From positions 58,637 to 122,636 of the forward strand of contig NZ_FORS01000011.1 in NCBI RefSeq assembly GCF_900114065.1: 64,000 bases of DNA, given 5' to 3'. How positions within the stretch are numbered: the stretch's first letter is position 1; the number at the start of each line of letters is the position of its first letter. Below, in pieces: positions 38,964 to 48,940 of the stretch. The notes beneath the pieces were generated by a model. It did not search any database. It saw only the letters and a program-made list of their open reading frames with translations, and had not been told where the DNA came from. The position numbers were made by a program, and so were the translations under genes. This DNA is from Stutzerimonas kunmingensis (GTDB lineage Bacteria; Pseudomonadota; Gammaproteobacteria; Pseudomonadales; Pseudomonadaceae).

Positions 38964-40208
38964 TTATTTGGGCGAATGGAAACTCAGGCTGTAGTTAACC
39001 GCCTTTGCGCCTGGGTCGAGGATATCCAAGGCGATATGGATGGGAACCTGCGGTGGCATCTGGGCCTGTCCTGCCAGTTCTCCAGAAAGATATTCGCTGG
39101 GCTTGAAACTGCGGCTGGCGATCAGTTTGCCGTTGAGGTCGGCGAAGCGGATTTCCAAAAGCGGAAACGGCTGTGCAAAGGCCGCGCGGTTGTAGAGGAT
39201 CGCGTCGACGACCAGCGCGCCGGTGAACTCGGGATGGCTGCGCACGACCAGGTTGCTGCTCTTGATCTGGCCAATGTCGACCAGGGCCGGCAGTTCGCAG
39301 CCAACGGTCGGGCAGATACGCTCGAACCAGCTGCGATACTGGTGCTGCCTCGACAGCTCGTCGTAGTTGTAGGCAACGTACTGGGCACCCAGCGCAAGCA
39401 GTGCCAACAGGTTCAGGACGCTCCAGCCGAGCCAGCGTCCCCAGGGTTTCTTCGCTTCCTGCCAGTCCAGTTGCAGTGGCTCATCGTCGAGCTCGAACAG
39501 CGGCTCGTCGCGCAGGTCGGGCTCGCGGCGTGGCGCTGCAGGATCGACGACAGGGGCGAGCTGTTCGGTAGCCGAAGGTGTTGCCAGTTCAGGTTCGACC
39601 CTTTCGTCGTGCGCCTGCTGGGCCTCGGCGATCGCGAGCGGCGTGGGACTGGCTGCCAATGGGCTCAGCGGTTGCGGAGACTCCGAGGTGACCGGGGTGA
39701 AGCTGACCACCTCATCGCTCGGGCTCGCCGGCGACTGCGTGACGCCTTGTTCGGCGCTCAGCAGGATCTCGGCCCAGCTTTCGTCCTGCGTGGAGGATAT
39801 CTCCGCTAGCGGATCGCGAGGCCTGGTTGCCGCGTCGCCGTTGGCTTCGAGGCTGAGTAGGTCGCGAGACAATTCGCGCTCCTGCCGCTCCAGTTTGGCC
39901 AGCTCTTCGTCCAGGTCGAGGCTGTCCAGGTCCAGGTCATCGTGAATCCACAGCGTTTCATCGGACTTGGCGGTTGGCGCCGGCATGGTAGCCCTGGGAT
40001 GCTCGGTAGCCTGCGTCTGGATCGACTTGTCGACGGGAGTTGTCAGTGGTTGCGTCGGGTCCAGCTCGTCGCGCAGCAGATGATGGGCGGCGTTGAAGAC
40101 TTCCATGCAGGCGCCGCAACGCACTGCGCCGCGGGCCGTGCGCAACTGGCTGCGGGCGACGCGAAAGCGGGTGCTGCAGTTGGGGCACTGGGTGATGAAG
40201 CTGGTCAT
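38964..40208 (-). CDS. Zinc-ribbon, DUF3426-domain membrane protein
   Basis: A 414-residue protein. The N-terminus is an MJ0042-type zinc ribbon (ITQCPNCSTRFRV ... RCGACMEVF, four Cys). A long acidic, low-complexity linker (about 45-230) leads to one membrane helix (WGRWLGWSVLNLLALLALGA) and a C-terminal DUF3426 domain (FTGALVVDAILYNRAAFAQP, KPSEYLSGELAGQAQMPPQV). The ribbon faces the cytoplasm and DUF3426 the periplasm. Function unknown. prmA lies upstream on the same strand, and dusB about 200 bases downstream. Confidence 0.85.
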   Translation of the reverse strand: MTSFITQCPNCSTRFRVARSQLRTARGAVRCGACMEVFNAAHHLLRDELDPTQPLTTPVDKSIQTQATEHPRATMPAPTAKSDETLWIHDDLDLDSLDLDEELAKLERQERELSRDLLSLEANGDAATRPRDPLAEISSTQDESWAEILLSAEQGVTQSPASPSDEVVSFTPVTSESPQPLSPLAASPTPLAIAEAQQAHDERVEPELATPSATEQLAPVVDPAAPRREPDLRDEPLFELDDEPLQLDWQEAKKPWGRWLGWSVLNLLALLALGAQYVAYNYDELSRQHQYRSWFERICPTVGCELPALVDIGQIKSSNLVVRSHPEFTGALVVDAILYNRAAFAQPFPLLEIRFADLNGKLIASRSFKPSEYLSGELAGQAQMPPQVPIHIALDILDPGAKAVNYSLSFHSPK

Positions 40209-40317
40209 GCGTCTTTCCGCGCGAAGGTGCCGGCTAGTCTAGCGTATGCCAGTCGCGCAGCGGCAGGGGCTGCGGCGCCTGTTGTGCAAGTGTGCGGGCG
40301 AGGTCGCAAGGCGCTGC

Positions 40318-41199
40318 TCAGGCACGTCGGACGCCGCTGATGCGTACCCAGCCATCTTTGTCGGCGGTTGGATCGAGCTCGAATGCGTCGCTGTAGGCGG
40401 CGCGCACCTCTTCGGCCTGTTCGGCGAGGATGCCGGACAGTGCCAGGCGGCCGCCGGGCTTGACCAGTGAGGTGATGCGCGGCGCCAGCGAAACCAGCGG
40501 GCCGGCAAGGATGTTGGCGACCACCACGTCGGCAGCCTTTTCCGGCAGCTGTTCAGGCAGGTGGAGCGCGAAACGCTCTGCGGCGATGCCGTTGCGCTCG
40601 GCGTTGTCGCGTGAAGCGTCCAGCGCCTGGGTATCGATGTCGGTGCCGACGGCATGCTCAGCGCCCAGCAACAGGCCGGCGATCGCCAGGATGCCCGAGC
40701 CGCAGCCGAAATCCAGCAGGGACTGGCCCTGCAGAGGCTGGGCATCCAGCCACTCGAGGCAGAGTGCGGTAGTGGGGTGGGTGCCGGTACCGAACGCCAG
40801 GCCAGGATCCAGCAGCAGGTTGACCGCGTCGGGCTCCGGCGCCGCGTGCCAGCTGGGGACGATCCACAGGCGGCGGCCGAAGCGCATCGGCTGGAAGTTG
40901 TCCATCCAGCTGCGTTCCCAGTCCTGGTCTTCGATCACTTCGACCTGGTGCTCGGGCAGCTCGCCGCCGCGCAGCAGCTGCAGGTGGGCGAGCAGGGAGT
41001 CCGAGTCGGTGTCGGCTTCGAACAATGCCAGCAGGTGCGTGTGCGACCACAGCGGAGTGGTGTTGAGATCCGGCTCGAAGATCGGCTGATCCTCGGCATC
41101 CATGAAGGTCACGGAGACCGCGCCCAGATCCAGCAGCTGGTCTTCCAGCGCTTCGGCCTGATCGGGGGTGATGGCGAGTCGAATCTGCAGCCAGGACAT
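40318..41199 (-). CDS. prmA: Ribosomal protein L11 methyltransferase
   Basis: Trimethylates lysines and the N-terminus of L11 using SAM. The 293-residue protein has the N-terminal L11-recognition domain ([20 protein letters not shown]) and a catalytic domain with [19 protein letters not shown] and [17 protein letters not shown], plus [25 protein letters not shown] precedes the ATG at 41199. It precedes the DUF3426 gene on the same strand, 109 bases apart. Confidence 0.96.
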   Translation of the reverse strand: MSWLQIRLAITPDQAEALEDQLLDLGAVSVTFMDAEDQPIFEPDLNTTPLWSHTHLLALFEADTDSDSLLAHLQLLRGGELPEHQVEVIEDQDWERSWMDNFQPMRFGRRLWIVPSWHAAPEPDAVNLLLDPGLAFGTGTHPTTALCLEWLDAQPLQGQSLLDFGCGSGILAIAGLLLGAEHAVGTDIDTQALDASRDNAERNGIAAERFALHLPEQLPEKAADVVVANILAGPLVSLAPRITSLVKPGGRLALSGILAEQAEEVRAAYSDAFELDPTADKDGWVRISGVRRA

Positions 41200-41296
41200 G
41201 GAAGCCTCTCGAATGGGGTCGCGGTAAAAGCCGGCAAGCTTACTGGAGGGGGCGTGTTGCGGCCAGCATGGGCTTGGTTCGCGCCTGGCAGAAACG

Positions 41297-41324
41297 ACAG
41301 AGGCCGCCCGAAGGCAGCCTCTGT
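41297..41324 (-). terminator. Probable terminator after accC
   Basis: Stem ACAGAGGC / GCCTCTGT with further inner pairing around CCCGAAGG; on the minus strand followed by CGTTTCTG, only moderately T-rich. It separates accBC from prmA. Confidence 0.55.
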
Positions 41325-41344
41325 AGTACAGCGCCGAGCGGGGC

Positions 41345-42694
41345 TCAGTGCTTGTCCATACCCAGTTTCTTCTCCAGGTAATGGATGTTCACGCCGCCCT
41401 TGCAGAAGCCGGGGTCGCGCACCAGATCGCGGTGCAGCGGGGCGTTGGTCTTGATGCCGTCGACGATCAACTCGTCCAGCGCGTTGCGCATGCGGCCCAT
41501 GGCCTCGTCGCGGTTTGCGCCGAAGGTGATCAGCTTGCCGATCAGCGAGTCGTAGTGCGGCGGAACCGAGTAACCGTCGTAGAGGTGCGAATCGACGCGC
41601 ACGCCGTTGCCGCCTGGCGCGTGGAAGTGCTTCACCTTGCCCGGGCTGGGCATGAAGGTGCGCGGATCCTCGGCGTTGATGCGGCATTCCACGGCATGGC
41701 CGCGGATGACAACATCTTCCTGCTTGATCGACAGCTTCTGGCCGCCACCGATCAGCAGCATCTCCTTGACGATGTCGATGCCGGTGACCATCTCGGTAAC
41801 CGGATGCTCGACCTGAACGCGCGTGTTCATCTCGATGAAGTAGAAGTTGCCGTCTTCATAAAGAAACTCGAACGTGCCTGCGCCGCGGTAGCCGATGTCG
41901 ATGCACGCCTTGACGCAGCGGGCCTGGACCTTGCGGCGGGCCTCTTCGTCGATCAGCGGGGCTGGGGCTTCCTCTATCACCTTCTGGTGACGGCGCTGCA
42001 GCGAGCAGTCGCGGTCGCCCAGGTGAATCGCGTTACCCTGGCCGTCGGCCAGCACCTGGATTTCCACGTGGCGCGGATTGGTCAGGAACTTCTCGAGGTA
42101 AACCATCGGATTGCCGAAGGCTGCGCCTGCTTCGTTACGGGTCAGCTTGGCCGAGGCGATCAGGTCCTCTTCCTTGTGCACCACGCGCATGCCGCGACCA
42201 CCACCGCCACCGGCGGCCTTGATGATCACTGGATAGCCTACCTCGCGGGCGATCTGCAGCGCTTCCTTCTCGTCTTCCGGCAGCGGGCCGTCAGAACCCG
42301 GAACGGTGGGTACGCCGGCCTGCTTCATCGCGTCCTTGGCGGACACCTTGTCACCCATCAGGCGGATAACGTCGGCGGTCGGGCCGATGAAGGTAAAGCC
42401 GGACTTCTCCACCTGTTCGGCGAAGTCGGCGTTCTCGGCGAGGAAGCCGTAGCCTGGATGAATGCCGTCGGCGCCGGTGACTTCGGCAGCGGCAATCAGT
42501 GCCGGGATGCTCAGGTAGGACTTGGCAGAGGCGGCCGGGCCGATGCAGACGGATTCGTCGGCCAGCGACACGTGCATCAGGTCACGGTCGGCAGTGGAGT
42601 GCACAGCCACGGTCTTGATGCCCAGTTCCTTGCAGGCGCGCAGAACTCGAAGGGCTATCTCGCCGCGGTTGGCGATCAGTACTTTTTCCAACAT
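41345..42694 (-). CDS. accC: Acetyl-CoA carboxylase, biotin carboxylase subunit
   Basis: Carboxylates biotin on AccB with ATP and bicarbonate, the first step of fatty acid synthesis. The 449-residue protein starts [20 protein letters not shown]. It has the glycine-rich [17 protein letters not shown] loop and the [20 protein letters not shown] catalytic block. GGAGAG precedes ATG 42694; longer versions of this frame run into accB. It lies 17 bases after accB. Confidence 0.98.
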   Translation of the reverse strand: MLEKVLIANRGEIALRVLRACKELGIKTVAVHSTADRDLMHVSLADESVCIGPAASAKSYLSIPALIAAAEVTGADGIHPGYGFLAENADFAEQVEKSGFTFIGPTADVIRLMGDKVSAKDAMKQAGVPTVPGSDGPLPEDEKEALQIAREVGYPVIIKAAGGGGGRGMRVVHKEEDLIASAKLTRNEAGAAFGNPMVYLEKFLTNPRHVEIQVLADGQGNAIHLGDRDCSLQRRHQKVIEEAPAPLIDEEARRKVQARCVKACIDIGYRGAGTFEFLYEDGNFYFIEMNTRVQVEHPVTEMVTGIDIVKEMLLIGGGQKLSIKQEDVVIRGHAVECRINAEDPRTFMPSPGKVKHFHAPGGNGVRVDSHLYDGYSVPPHYDSLIGKLITFGANRDEAMGRMRNALDELIVDGIKTNAPLHRDLVRDPGFCKGGVNIHYLEKKLGMDKH

Positions 42695-42711
42695 CGCTGG
42701 CTCTCCGCGGT

Positions 42712-43170
42712 TCAAACGATGGTGAACAGCGGCTGGTCGTATTCGACCGGCTGACCATTCTCCACCAGGATGGATTCGATGGTGCCGCTGATCTCGGCCT
42801 CGATGTGGTTCATCATCTTCATGGCTTCGACGATGCAGAGGATGTCGCCCTTCTTGACGCTCTGACCGACTTCGACGAACGCCTTGGATTCCGGCGAGGA
42901 CGCACGGTAGAAGGTGCCGACCATCGGCGAGCGGACCACATTGCCGTTCAGCTTGGGCGCGGCAGGGGCAGCGTCGACAGCCGGGGCGGCCGCAGCTACC
43001 GGAGCAGGAGCCGGTGCAGCCGGAGCCTGAGCGTAGATCGGCTGCTGCATCGCTACCTGCTTGCTGTGGCGGCTGATGCGTACCGACTCTTCGCCCTCGT
43101 GGATCTCCAGTTCGTCGATACCGGACTCTTCCAGCAGTTCGATCAGCTTTTTGACTTTGCGAATATCCAT
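42712..43170 (-). CDS. accB: Acetyl-CoA carboxylase biotin carboxyl carrier protein
   Basis: Carries biotin between the carboxylase and transferase half-reactions. The 152-residue protein has an N-terminal charged domain ([20 protein letters not shown]), an Ala/Pro-rich linker and a C-terminal biotinyl domain with the attachment motif [10 protein letters not shown] and the thumb-containing [16 protein letters not shown]. It starts at ATG 43170, 75 bases after aroQ; the order aroQ-accB-accC is usual in pseudomonads. Confidence 0.98.
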   Translation of the reverse strand: MDIRKVKKLIELLEESGIDELEIHEGEESVRISRHSKQVAMQQPIYAQAPAAPAPAPVAAAAPAVDAAPAAPKLNGNVVRSPMVGTFYRASSPESKAFVEVGQSVKKGDILCIVEAMKMMNHIEAEISGTIESILVENGQPVEYDQPLFTIV

Positions 43171-43245
43171 GAAGCATTGACTCCCAGGTAAGTTCAAAGG
43201 GCATTGCTGCTCGCTTCTTCAAGGCTCGGCATGTGCACGAGCCCC

Positions 43246-43689
43246 TCAGGAAGCAGCGAGTTGTTCCAGGGCGGCCTCCAAGGCCAGTCGGTAGCCGCTG
43301 GCGCCAAGGCCGCAGATCACACCCATCGCGATATCGGAAAAGTAGGAGTGATGGCGGAAAGGTTCACGCTTGTGCACGTTGGACAGGTGCACTTCGATGA
43401 ATGGGATGCTCACGGCCAGCAACGCGTCACGTAATGCGACGCTGGTATGCGTGAATGCCGCGGGATTGATCAGGATGAAATCGACGCCTTCGCTGCGCGC
43501 GGCATGGATGCGCTCGATCAGTTCGTACTCGGCGTTGGATTGCAGATGCAGCAGATGATGTCCGCGATCTCGGGCACGCTGCTCCAGATCCTGATTGATC
43601 TGCGCCAGCGTCACTGCGCCGTAGACGCCCGGCTCGCGGGTGCCGAGCATGTTCAGATTCGGCCCGTGGAGGACCAGAAACGTGGCCAT
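43246..43689 (-). CDS. aroQ: 3-dehydroquinate dehydratase, type II
   Basis: Third step of the shikimate pathway. The 147-residue product is a type II enzyme (dodecamer) with [20 protein letters not shown] (catalytic Tyr), [19 protein letters not shown] (catalytic His) and [25 protein letters not shown] precedes the ATG at 43689. It is the first gene of the aroQ-accB-accC cluster; an 18-bp palindrome lies upstream at 43771-43788. Confidence 0.97.
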   Translation of the reverse strand: MATFLVLHGPNLNMLGTREPGVYGAVTLAQINQDLEQRARDRGHHLLHLQSNAEYELIERIHAARSEGVDFILINPAAFTHTSVALRDALLAVSIPFIEVHLSNVHKREPFRHHSYFSDIAMGVICGLGASGYRLALEAALEQLAAS

Positions 43690-43770
43690 CGGTATTCCTT
43701 GTTTTTCTGTATGCGCTGATCAGTCGAGGTGGCTGGTCGCGAGAAGGGAAAAACTATGCCCCAAGCAGGG

Positions 43771-43788
43771 CATGACTGTCCAGTCATG
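43771..43788. promoter_or_regulatory. Perfect 18-bp palindrome upstream of aroQ
   Basis: CATGACTG-TC-CAGTCATG, two perfect 8-base arms, 82 bases upstream of the aroQ start. The symmetric form and place suggest an operator for a dimeric regulator in the aroQ-accBC promoter. It could instead form a weak hairpin in the leader. The regulator is not known. Confidence 0.45.
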
Positions 43789-43898
43789 TCGCGATCGAAG
43801 GAAATGCCCGCATTATGTCTGAAGATTGCCGCAATGATTCATTGGGCTGAGGATCGTCGGCTTGTCATGGATCGATGCCGCGAAAATGCGTGCGTGAG

Positions 43899-45686
43899 CT
43901 AGAGCAGAGGTGCCGCGCGATCCAGTCGCTCGCTGAAACCGGGAGCGTCTATCTCGCCGACTACACGCACGTCGGCCATTTCATTGCCACGCCGATCGAA
44001 GAACAGGATGGCCGGGGGGCCGAACAGTTTGTAGCGGTCCAGCAGGCTGCGTTGGGCGGCGTTGCTTTCGGTGATGTCGAAGCGGATCAGACGATAGTCG
44101 GTCAGCCGCGGTGCCACCTGTGGGTTGGCGAACACCTCGCGTTCGATCACCTTGCAGCTGATGCACCAGTCGGCGTACCAGTCGAGCATCAGCGGTTGGC
44201 CGGCGGCGCGGGCGGCGGCCAGTTGGGTATCGAGCTCGGCCGGCGTGGAAATGGTGTGCCAGCCTTCACTGGTCATGCTGCCCGGCGCTGATCCGGCCAC
44301 GGAGGTTGGCAACGGCCGAAGTGGATCGGAGCCGCCCTGTAGCGCCCCGACCCACGCGGCCAGCGCGTAGACCAGCAATACCAGTCCCATCAGCTGCGCG
44401 AGCTTCTGCCTGGGTGTCTTGCTGGTAAATTCCAGGGTCCCGAGAAATACGGCGCTGCCGGCCGCGAGCAGGCCCCACGCCGCCAGAGCAAGCGGACCGG
44501 GCAGTACGCGCTCGAGCATCCAGACGGCGACGGCGAGCAGCAGTACGCCGAATACGTTGCGCACGCTGATCATCCATGGGCCGCTCTTGGGCAGTAGCGC
44601 GCCACCGCCGGTGGCGAACAGCACCAGCGGTGCGCCCATACCCAGGCCCAGGGCGAACAGCTTCAGGCCACCGCCTAGCGCATCGCCGCTGGCACTGATG
44701 TACAGCAGTGCGCCGGCCAGCGGAGCGGAAACACAAGGCGATACCAGCAGACTGGACACGGCACCGAGCAGCGCCGCTCCGGTAAACGAACCGCCGCGTG
44801 CGTTGCCGGCAAGACGGTCGAGTCGACTGCTGAGTGCCTGGGGTAGGCGCAGCTCGAACAGCCCGAACATGGCCAGGGCGAAGGCGACGAAGAATAATGC
44901 GAAGGGTACAAGAATCCAGGGTGATTGCAGGCGCGCCTGCAGATTCAGCTCGGCGCCGAATACGCCCATTAGCGCGCCGAGCAGGGCGAAGCCGCCAGCC
45001 ATTGGCAGTACGTAGGCGAGCGACAGCAGGAAGCTGCGCATTCCGCCGGGCTGGTCGCGCAGCACGACGCCGGTGAGAATCGGCAACATCGGCAGCACGC
45101 AGGGGGTGAAGGTCAGGCCCAGACCGGCGAGGAAGAATAGCGCGATGGAGCGCCAGGAGAGGTCGCGTTCGCTGGCCTGCTGGCTGGCTGACGCTTCGGT
45201 GGTCGCTCCGCTGGGGGCACCGGCAACGTCGCCGATGGGGAGCGATTCGGTTTCCGGCGGGTAGCACAGGCCTTTATCGGCACAGCCCTGGTAGGAGACC
45301 TGCAGGACGAAGGGGCGGTTGTCCGGGTTCGTCAGCGGTAGCTCGACATCGACAATGCCGTAATAGGCTTCGATCTCACCGAAATAGTCATCGACCTTGG
45401 GCACGCCGGCGGGCAGCTTCGGCTCACCGATCACGACACCTGACTGGTCGGTCTTGAAGGCGAAACGATGACGGTAGAGGTAGTAGCCCTCCGCTGCGAC
45501 GAAACGCAGGGTGATCTGTTCAGGCGTAGCTTCAACGAGACTCAGTCGAAAGGCTTCGCGTACCGGCAGGAAATCGCTGCTGTTGTTCAGCGCACCGCCA
45601 AGACTGGCGCTGGGCTTGTTGTCGAACAGGCCGGCGTGGGCAGGAAGCACGAATAGCAGGAGCAGCAGACTCAGCAGGCGAAGCAT
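43899..45686 (-). CDS. dsbD: Thiol:disulfide interchange protein DsbD
   Basis: Carries electrons from cytoplasmic thioredoxin across the inner membrane to periplasmic DsbC/DsbE-type partners. The 595-residue protein has a signal peptide (RLLSLLLLLFVLPAHA), the alpha domain with Cys pair SYQGCADKGLCYPP, an eight-helix membrane domain (LGLTFTPCVLPMLPILTGVV with catalytic Cys; SLLVSPCVSAPLAGALLYIS), and a C-terminal thioredoxin domain with WCISCKVIEREVF. It starts at ATG 45686. In P. aeruginosa the orthologue follows aroQ1. Confidence 0.96.
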   Translation of the reverse strand: MLRLLSLLLLLFVLPAHAGLFDNKPSASLGGALNNSSDFLPVREAFRLSLVEATPEQITLRFVAAEGYYLYRHRFAFKTDQSGVVIGEPKLPAGVPKVDDYFGEIEAYYGIVDVELPLTNPDNRPFVLQVSYQGCADKGLCYPPETESLPIGDVAGAPSGATTEASASQQASERDLSWRSIALFFLAGLGLTFTPCVLPMLPILTGVVLRDQPGGMRSFLLSLAYVLPMAGGFALLGALMGVFGAELNLQARLQSPWILVPFALFFVAFALAMFGLFELRLPQALSSRLDRLAGNARGGSFTGAALLGAVSSLLVSPCVSAPLAGALLYISASGDALGGGLKLFALGLGMGAPLVLFATGGGALLPKSGPWMISVRNVFGVLLLAVAVWMLERVLPGPLALAAWGLLAAGSAVFLGTLEFTSKTPRQKLAQLMGLVLLVYALAAWVGALQGGSDPLRPLPTSVAGSAPGSMTSEGWHTISTPAELDTQLAAARAAGQPLMLDWYADWCISCKVIEREVFANPQVAPRLTDYRLIRFDITESNAAQRSLLDRYKLFGPPAILFFDRRGNEMADVRVVGEIDAPGFSERLDRAAPLL

Positions 45687-45747
45687 GGCGATCTCACGGT
45701 AAAGCTGTGGCGGCATGATAACCAAGCCCGACGCCCGGCGCCCGTGC

Positions 45748-46083
45748 TCAACTGTCGCTCTGCCGATCAGTTTGCAACCAGATGCTGTCCTTGTCCTCGA
45801 CTGCATCCAGCTGGCGCAGCGTCTGGCCGGCGCAGGGGCCGGCCACGCACTCACCGGATTCGATGAGAAACAGCGCGCCGTGAGTGGCGCATTGCAGCAG
45901 GCTGCCACTGTCGTCGAGGAACTGGTCGGGACGCCACTCCAGCGGAACGCCGCGGTGTGGGCAACGGTTCTCGTACAGGTATGTCCGGCCATCCCGGCGA
46001 ACGGCGATCACTTTCAGCTCCCCGACCGTGAAGCCGCGGCTCTGCCCTTCGAGAAGCTCGGATGTCGCGCACAATCTGATCAT
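45748..46083 (-). CDS. Rieske [2Fe-2S] domain protein
   Basis: A 111-residue stand-alone Rieske protein. The cluster ligands are in CPHRGVPLEW and LLQCATHGALF (C-x-H ... C-x2-H). It begins IRLCATSELLEGQSRG. ATG 46083 is preferred because GGAGGA lies upstream; an ATG at 46098 would add five residues. Such small soluble Rieske proteins act as ferredoxins or as subunits of oxygenases. No oxygenase is nearby, so the partner is unknown. It is divergent from phuU. Confidence 0.85.
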   Translation of the reverse strand: MIRLCATSELLEGQSRGFTVGELKVIAVRRDGRTYLYENRCPHRGVPLEWRPDQFLDDSGSLLQCATHGALFLIESGECVAGPCAGQTLRQLDAVEDKDSIWLQTDRQSDS

Positions 46084-46216
46084 CGGGTCCTCCGCCATAA
46101 GCCGGAATTATCCCGCAGCCGGCGAGGAAGTGCAGTCGGATAATTTTTGCCGGGCTGGCGGCTGCGGCGGCGGGCTCTTATCCTTCGCCGCACATACCGC
46201 TTGGCAAAGCAATCCG

Positions 46217-47254
46217 ATGGGTAGTCCGGTTCCTGCGCGCTTTCTGTTCTTCGTACTCGGCTTGTTGTTGCTGGTCGCAATCTGGCTGTCGCTGGCACTG
46301 GGACCGCTGAGCCTGGCGCTCGGCGACAGTCTGGCTGCGGCGCTGCGCTTGGTAGGCGTGCCGATCGAAGCGTCCGGGCTCGAGCAGGCCGAGCTGATTC
46401 TTGCGCAGATCCGCCTGCCGCGGACCTTGCTGGGCTGCGCCGCCGGGGCAGTACTGGCGCTTTGCGGGGTGGCGATGCAGGGACTGTTCCGCAACCCGCT
46501 GGCCGACCCAGGGCTGGTCGGGGTTTCCAGCGGTGCTGCGTTGGGCGCGGCGATCGCCATAGTCGGTAGCACATTCATTCCGGCGTTGCCTGCGGGGTGG
46601 GAGCCCTACCTGCTGTCGGTCTTCGCCTTCGTCGGCGGGCTGGGCGTGACCTTGCTGGTTTACCGACTCGGCCGGCGCGACGGGCAGACCCACGTCGCCA
46701 CGATGCTGCTGGCCGGCATTGCGCTGACCGCGCTGGCCGGTGCAGTGGTTGGGTTGTTCAGCTATCTGGCCGACGACAGAACGTTGCGCTCGCTGACCTT
46801 CTGGAATCTCGGCAGTCTGAACGGCGCCAGTTATGCACGGCTATGGCCGCTGCTGCTGATCACCATCGCCGTCGCACTGTGGCTGCCGCGGCGGGCGAAA
46901 GCCCTGAATGCGTTGCTGCTCGGCGAATCGGAAGCGCGTCATCTCGGTTTCGATGTGGAGCGGATCAAGCGTGAACTGGTGGTCTGCACGGCGCTGGGTG
47001 TCGGCGCAGCGGTGGCTGCTGCCGGTCTGATCGGCTTTATCGGATTGGTGGTTCCGCACCTGATGCGCCTGTTGGTCGGCCCCGATCACCGCTTGCTGCT
47101 ACCAGCTTCGGCACTTGCTGGCGGCAGCTTGCTGCTGCTTGCCGATGTCGTCGCGCGGCTGGTGATAGCGCCGGCGGAGCTGCCGATCGGCATTGTCACT
47201 GCGTTGCTCGGCGCACCTTTCTTCCTTTATCTGCTGTTGCGGGAGCGCCTCTGA
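46217..47254 (+). CDS. phuU: Haem ABC transporter permease PhuU-like (FecCD family)
   Basis: A 345-residue FecCD-type permease with about ten membrane helices. Motifs: [60 protein letters not shown] and [24 protein letters not shown] C-terminus. Such permeases pair with a periplasmic binding protein for haem, siderophore or B12; the neighbours phuV, the ChaN-like gene and prrF support haem (phuUVW as in P. aeruginosa). No binding protein (PhuT), receptor (PhuR) or PhuS is found upstream. The start is the first ATG with homology. Confidence 0.85.
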   Translation: MGSPVPARFLFFVLGLLLLVAIWLSLALGPLSLALGDSLAAALRLVGVPIEASGLEQAELILAQIRLPRTLLGCAAGAVLALCGVAMQGLFRNPLADPGLVGVSSGAALGAAIAIVGSTFIPALPAGWEPYLLSVFAFVGGLGVTLLVYRLGRRDGQTHVATMLLAGIALTALAGAVVGLFSYLADDRTLRSLTFWNLGSLNGASYARLWPLLLITIAVALWLPRRAKALNALLLGESEARHLGFDVERIKRELVVCTALGVGAAVAAAGLIGFIGLVVPHLMRLLVGPDHRLLLPASALAGGSLLLLADVVARLVIAPAELPIGIVTALLGAPFFLYLLLRERL

Positions 47255-48021
47255 TGCTGGTGGGCTGCGATCTGACCGTGCGCCGTGGCGCGATAACGGC
47301 GCTGCAGGATGTTTCCCTCGAGCTGCGCCCAGGGCAGGTTTTCGGTGTGCTCGGCCCGAACGGTGCGGGCAAGAGCACGCTGCTGGCGACGTTATCCGGC
47401 GAGCTCAGGCCTTCCAGGGGGCAGGTCTTGCTCCAAGGGCGGCCGCTCGGCGACTGGGCGGATGTGGAACGCGCGCGTTGCCTGGCCGTGTTGCCGCAGA
47501 GTTCGACGCTCAGCTTCGCCTTCCGCGTGGCGGATGTGGTGGCCATGGGGCGCCTGCCTCATCGCACCGGGCGCGGAGCCGATGCCGCCTTCGTTGCAGC
47601 AGCGATGGCTGCGGCGGACGCGCGGCACCTTGCGACGCGCAGCTACCTCGAACTGTCTGGAGGTGAGCGTCAGCGTGTGCATCTCGCTCGGGTGCTGGCG
47701 CAGCTGTGGCCGGGCGAGACAGGGCAGGTGCTGATGCTCGACGAGCCTACGTCGATGCTCGATCCTGCGCACCAGCACGGCATTTTAAAGGCGGTCAGGG
47801 CCTTCGCCGCGCAAGGCGCCGCCGCTCTGGTGATCCTGCACGATCTGAATCTGGCTGCGCGCTATTGTGATCGGTTACTGCTGCTAAAGGATGGTCGGCC
47901 AATCGTGGCAGGGCCACCCGATGAAGTGCTGCAAGCCGAGCCGCTGCGAGCGGTATTCGGTCTGGATGTGTTGGTGCAGCGACATCCGGAACTCGGTCAC
48001 CCGCTGATCATTGCCCGTTGA
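47254..48021 (+). CDS. phuV: Haem ABC transporter ATP-binding protein PhuV-like
   Basis: A 255-residue ATPase with Walker [13 protein letters not shown]-loop LPQSSTLSF, signature [15 protein letters not shown], Walker [14 protein letters not shown] and the H-loop [11 protein letters not shown]. This layout is that of HmuV/PhuV haem importers. The ATG overlaps the phuU stop by one base. The cytoplasmic ATPase would power haem import with PhuU, but the periplasmic haem-binding component must be encoded elsewhere. Confidence 0.9.
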   Translation: MLVGCDLTVRRGAITALQDVSLELRPGQVFGVLGPNGAGKSTLLATLSGELRPSRGQVLLQGRPLGDWADVERARCLAVLPQSSTLSFAFRVADVVAMGRLPHRTGRGADAAFVAAAMAAADARHLATRSYLELSGGERQRVHLARVLAQLWPGETGQVLMLDEPTSMLDPAHQHGILKAVRAFAAQGAAALVILHDLNLAARYCDRLLLLKDGRPIVAGPPDEVLQAEPLRAVFGLDVLVQRHPELGHPLIIAR

Positions 48022-48032
48022 GGAGGTTCATC

Positions 48033-48926
48033 GTGCGCATTCTTGTGTTGCTTGTGCTGGGTTTGCTGACGGCCTGCCATTCGCTACCGTCGCTACCTGA
48101 GTGGCAAAGTCCCGAAGGGCGTGAGCATCCGGAGCTCGGTCTGATCGTCGATCTGCGTAGTGACGCGGTACTCACGCCCGCGCAGCTGGTAGCGGAGCTG
48201 CAGGCGCAGGATCGGCTACTGGTCGGCGAGCGGCACGACAACCCGGATCACCATGCGCTGCAGCTCTGGTTGCTGCGGGCGTTGGCCGAAGAACGTCCGC
48301 AGGGCAGCTTGTTGCTGGAGATGCTCGACCCCCAACAGCAGGCGCTAGTCGATGCGGTGCGCCGCGAGGTGCGTGAGGGGCAAGCGCCAGCCGATCTTCC
48401 TGAGGCGCTGGGCTGGCAGAGGGGCTGGGATTGGGCTCAGTACGGAGCCCTGGTTTCACATGCGCTCGCGCAGCCTTACCCATTGCTGCATGCCAATCTC
48501 GGGCGCGACGAAATCATGTCGATCTATCGTGCCGCACCGTCATTGCAGGGGCGCAAATCTGCGGCCGCGGCGGTAAGCGAGGCATTGCTGGCGCAGATCG
48601 AGGTCTCTCACTGCGGGATGCTGCCGGCCTCCCAGCTGCCGGCGATGCTGGCGGTGCAGCAGCAGCGTGATCGACGCATGGCCGAGCGAACGCTCGCCGC
48701 AGCCGAGCCAGCCATGCTGCTGGCCGGCGCGTTCCATGTCCGTCGAGATCTGGGCGTGCCGTTGCATATCGAGGATCTGTCAGGGAAGTCAGTCGCGGTG
48801 TTGATGCTTGCTGAAGTGGGCGAGACGGTATCCGCTGCGCAGGCCGACTATGTCTGGTACACCCCGGCGCAACCGGAGCAGGATCATTGCGAACAGCTGC
48901 GCCGACCGGGCAAGCAACCTGGCTGA
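48033..48926 (+). CDS. phuW: ChaN-family lipoprotein PhuW-like
   Basis: A 297-residue outer or inner membrane lipoprotein with lipobox LGLLTAC (Cys15 of the mature start) and a ChaN-type haem-binding domain (RLLVGERHDNPDHHALQLWL, FLMAGAFHVRRDLGVPLHIED-type end). ChaN proteins bind iron-haem pairs. GTG 48033 is chosen because AGGAGG lies 6 bases upstream; a TTG at 48018 would lie in that site. It follows phuV and precedes prrF on the opposite strand. Confidence 0.87.
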   Translation: MRILVLLVLGLLTACHSLPSLPEWQSPEGREHPELGLIVDLRSDAVLTPAQLVAELQAQDRLLVGERHDNPDHHALQLWLLRALAEERPQGSLLLEMLDPQQQALVDAVRREVREGQAPADLPEALGWQRGWDWAQYGALVSHALAQPYPLLHANLGRDEIMSIYRAAPSLQGRKSAAAAVSEALLAQIEVSHCGMLPASQLPAMLAVQQQRDRRMAERTLAAAEPAMLLAGAFHVRRDLGVPLHIEDLSGKSVAVLMLAEVGETVSAAQADYVWYTPAQPEQDHCEQLRRPGKQPG

Positions 48927-48940
48927 CATTTTCTACAGGC

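Noticed and set aside
46138..46150. Possible Fur box before phuU (GGATAATTTTT)
   Set aside because: Only about half of the consensus matches and there is no second half-site; contrast the clear box at prrF.
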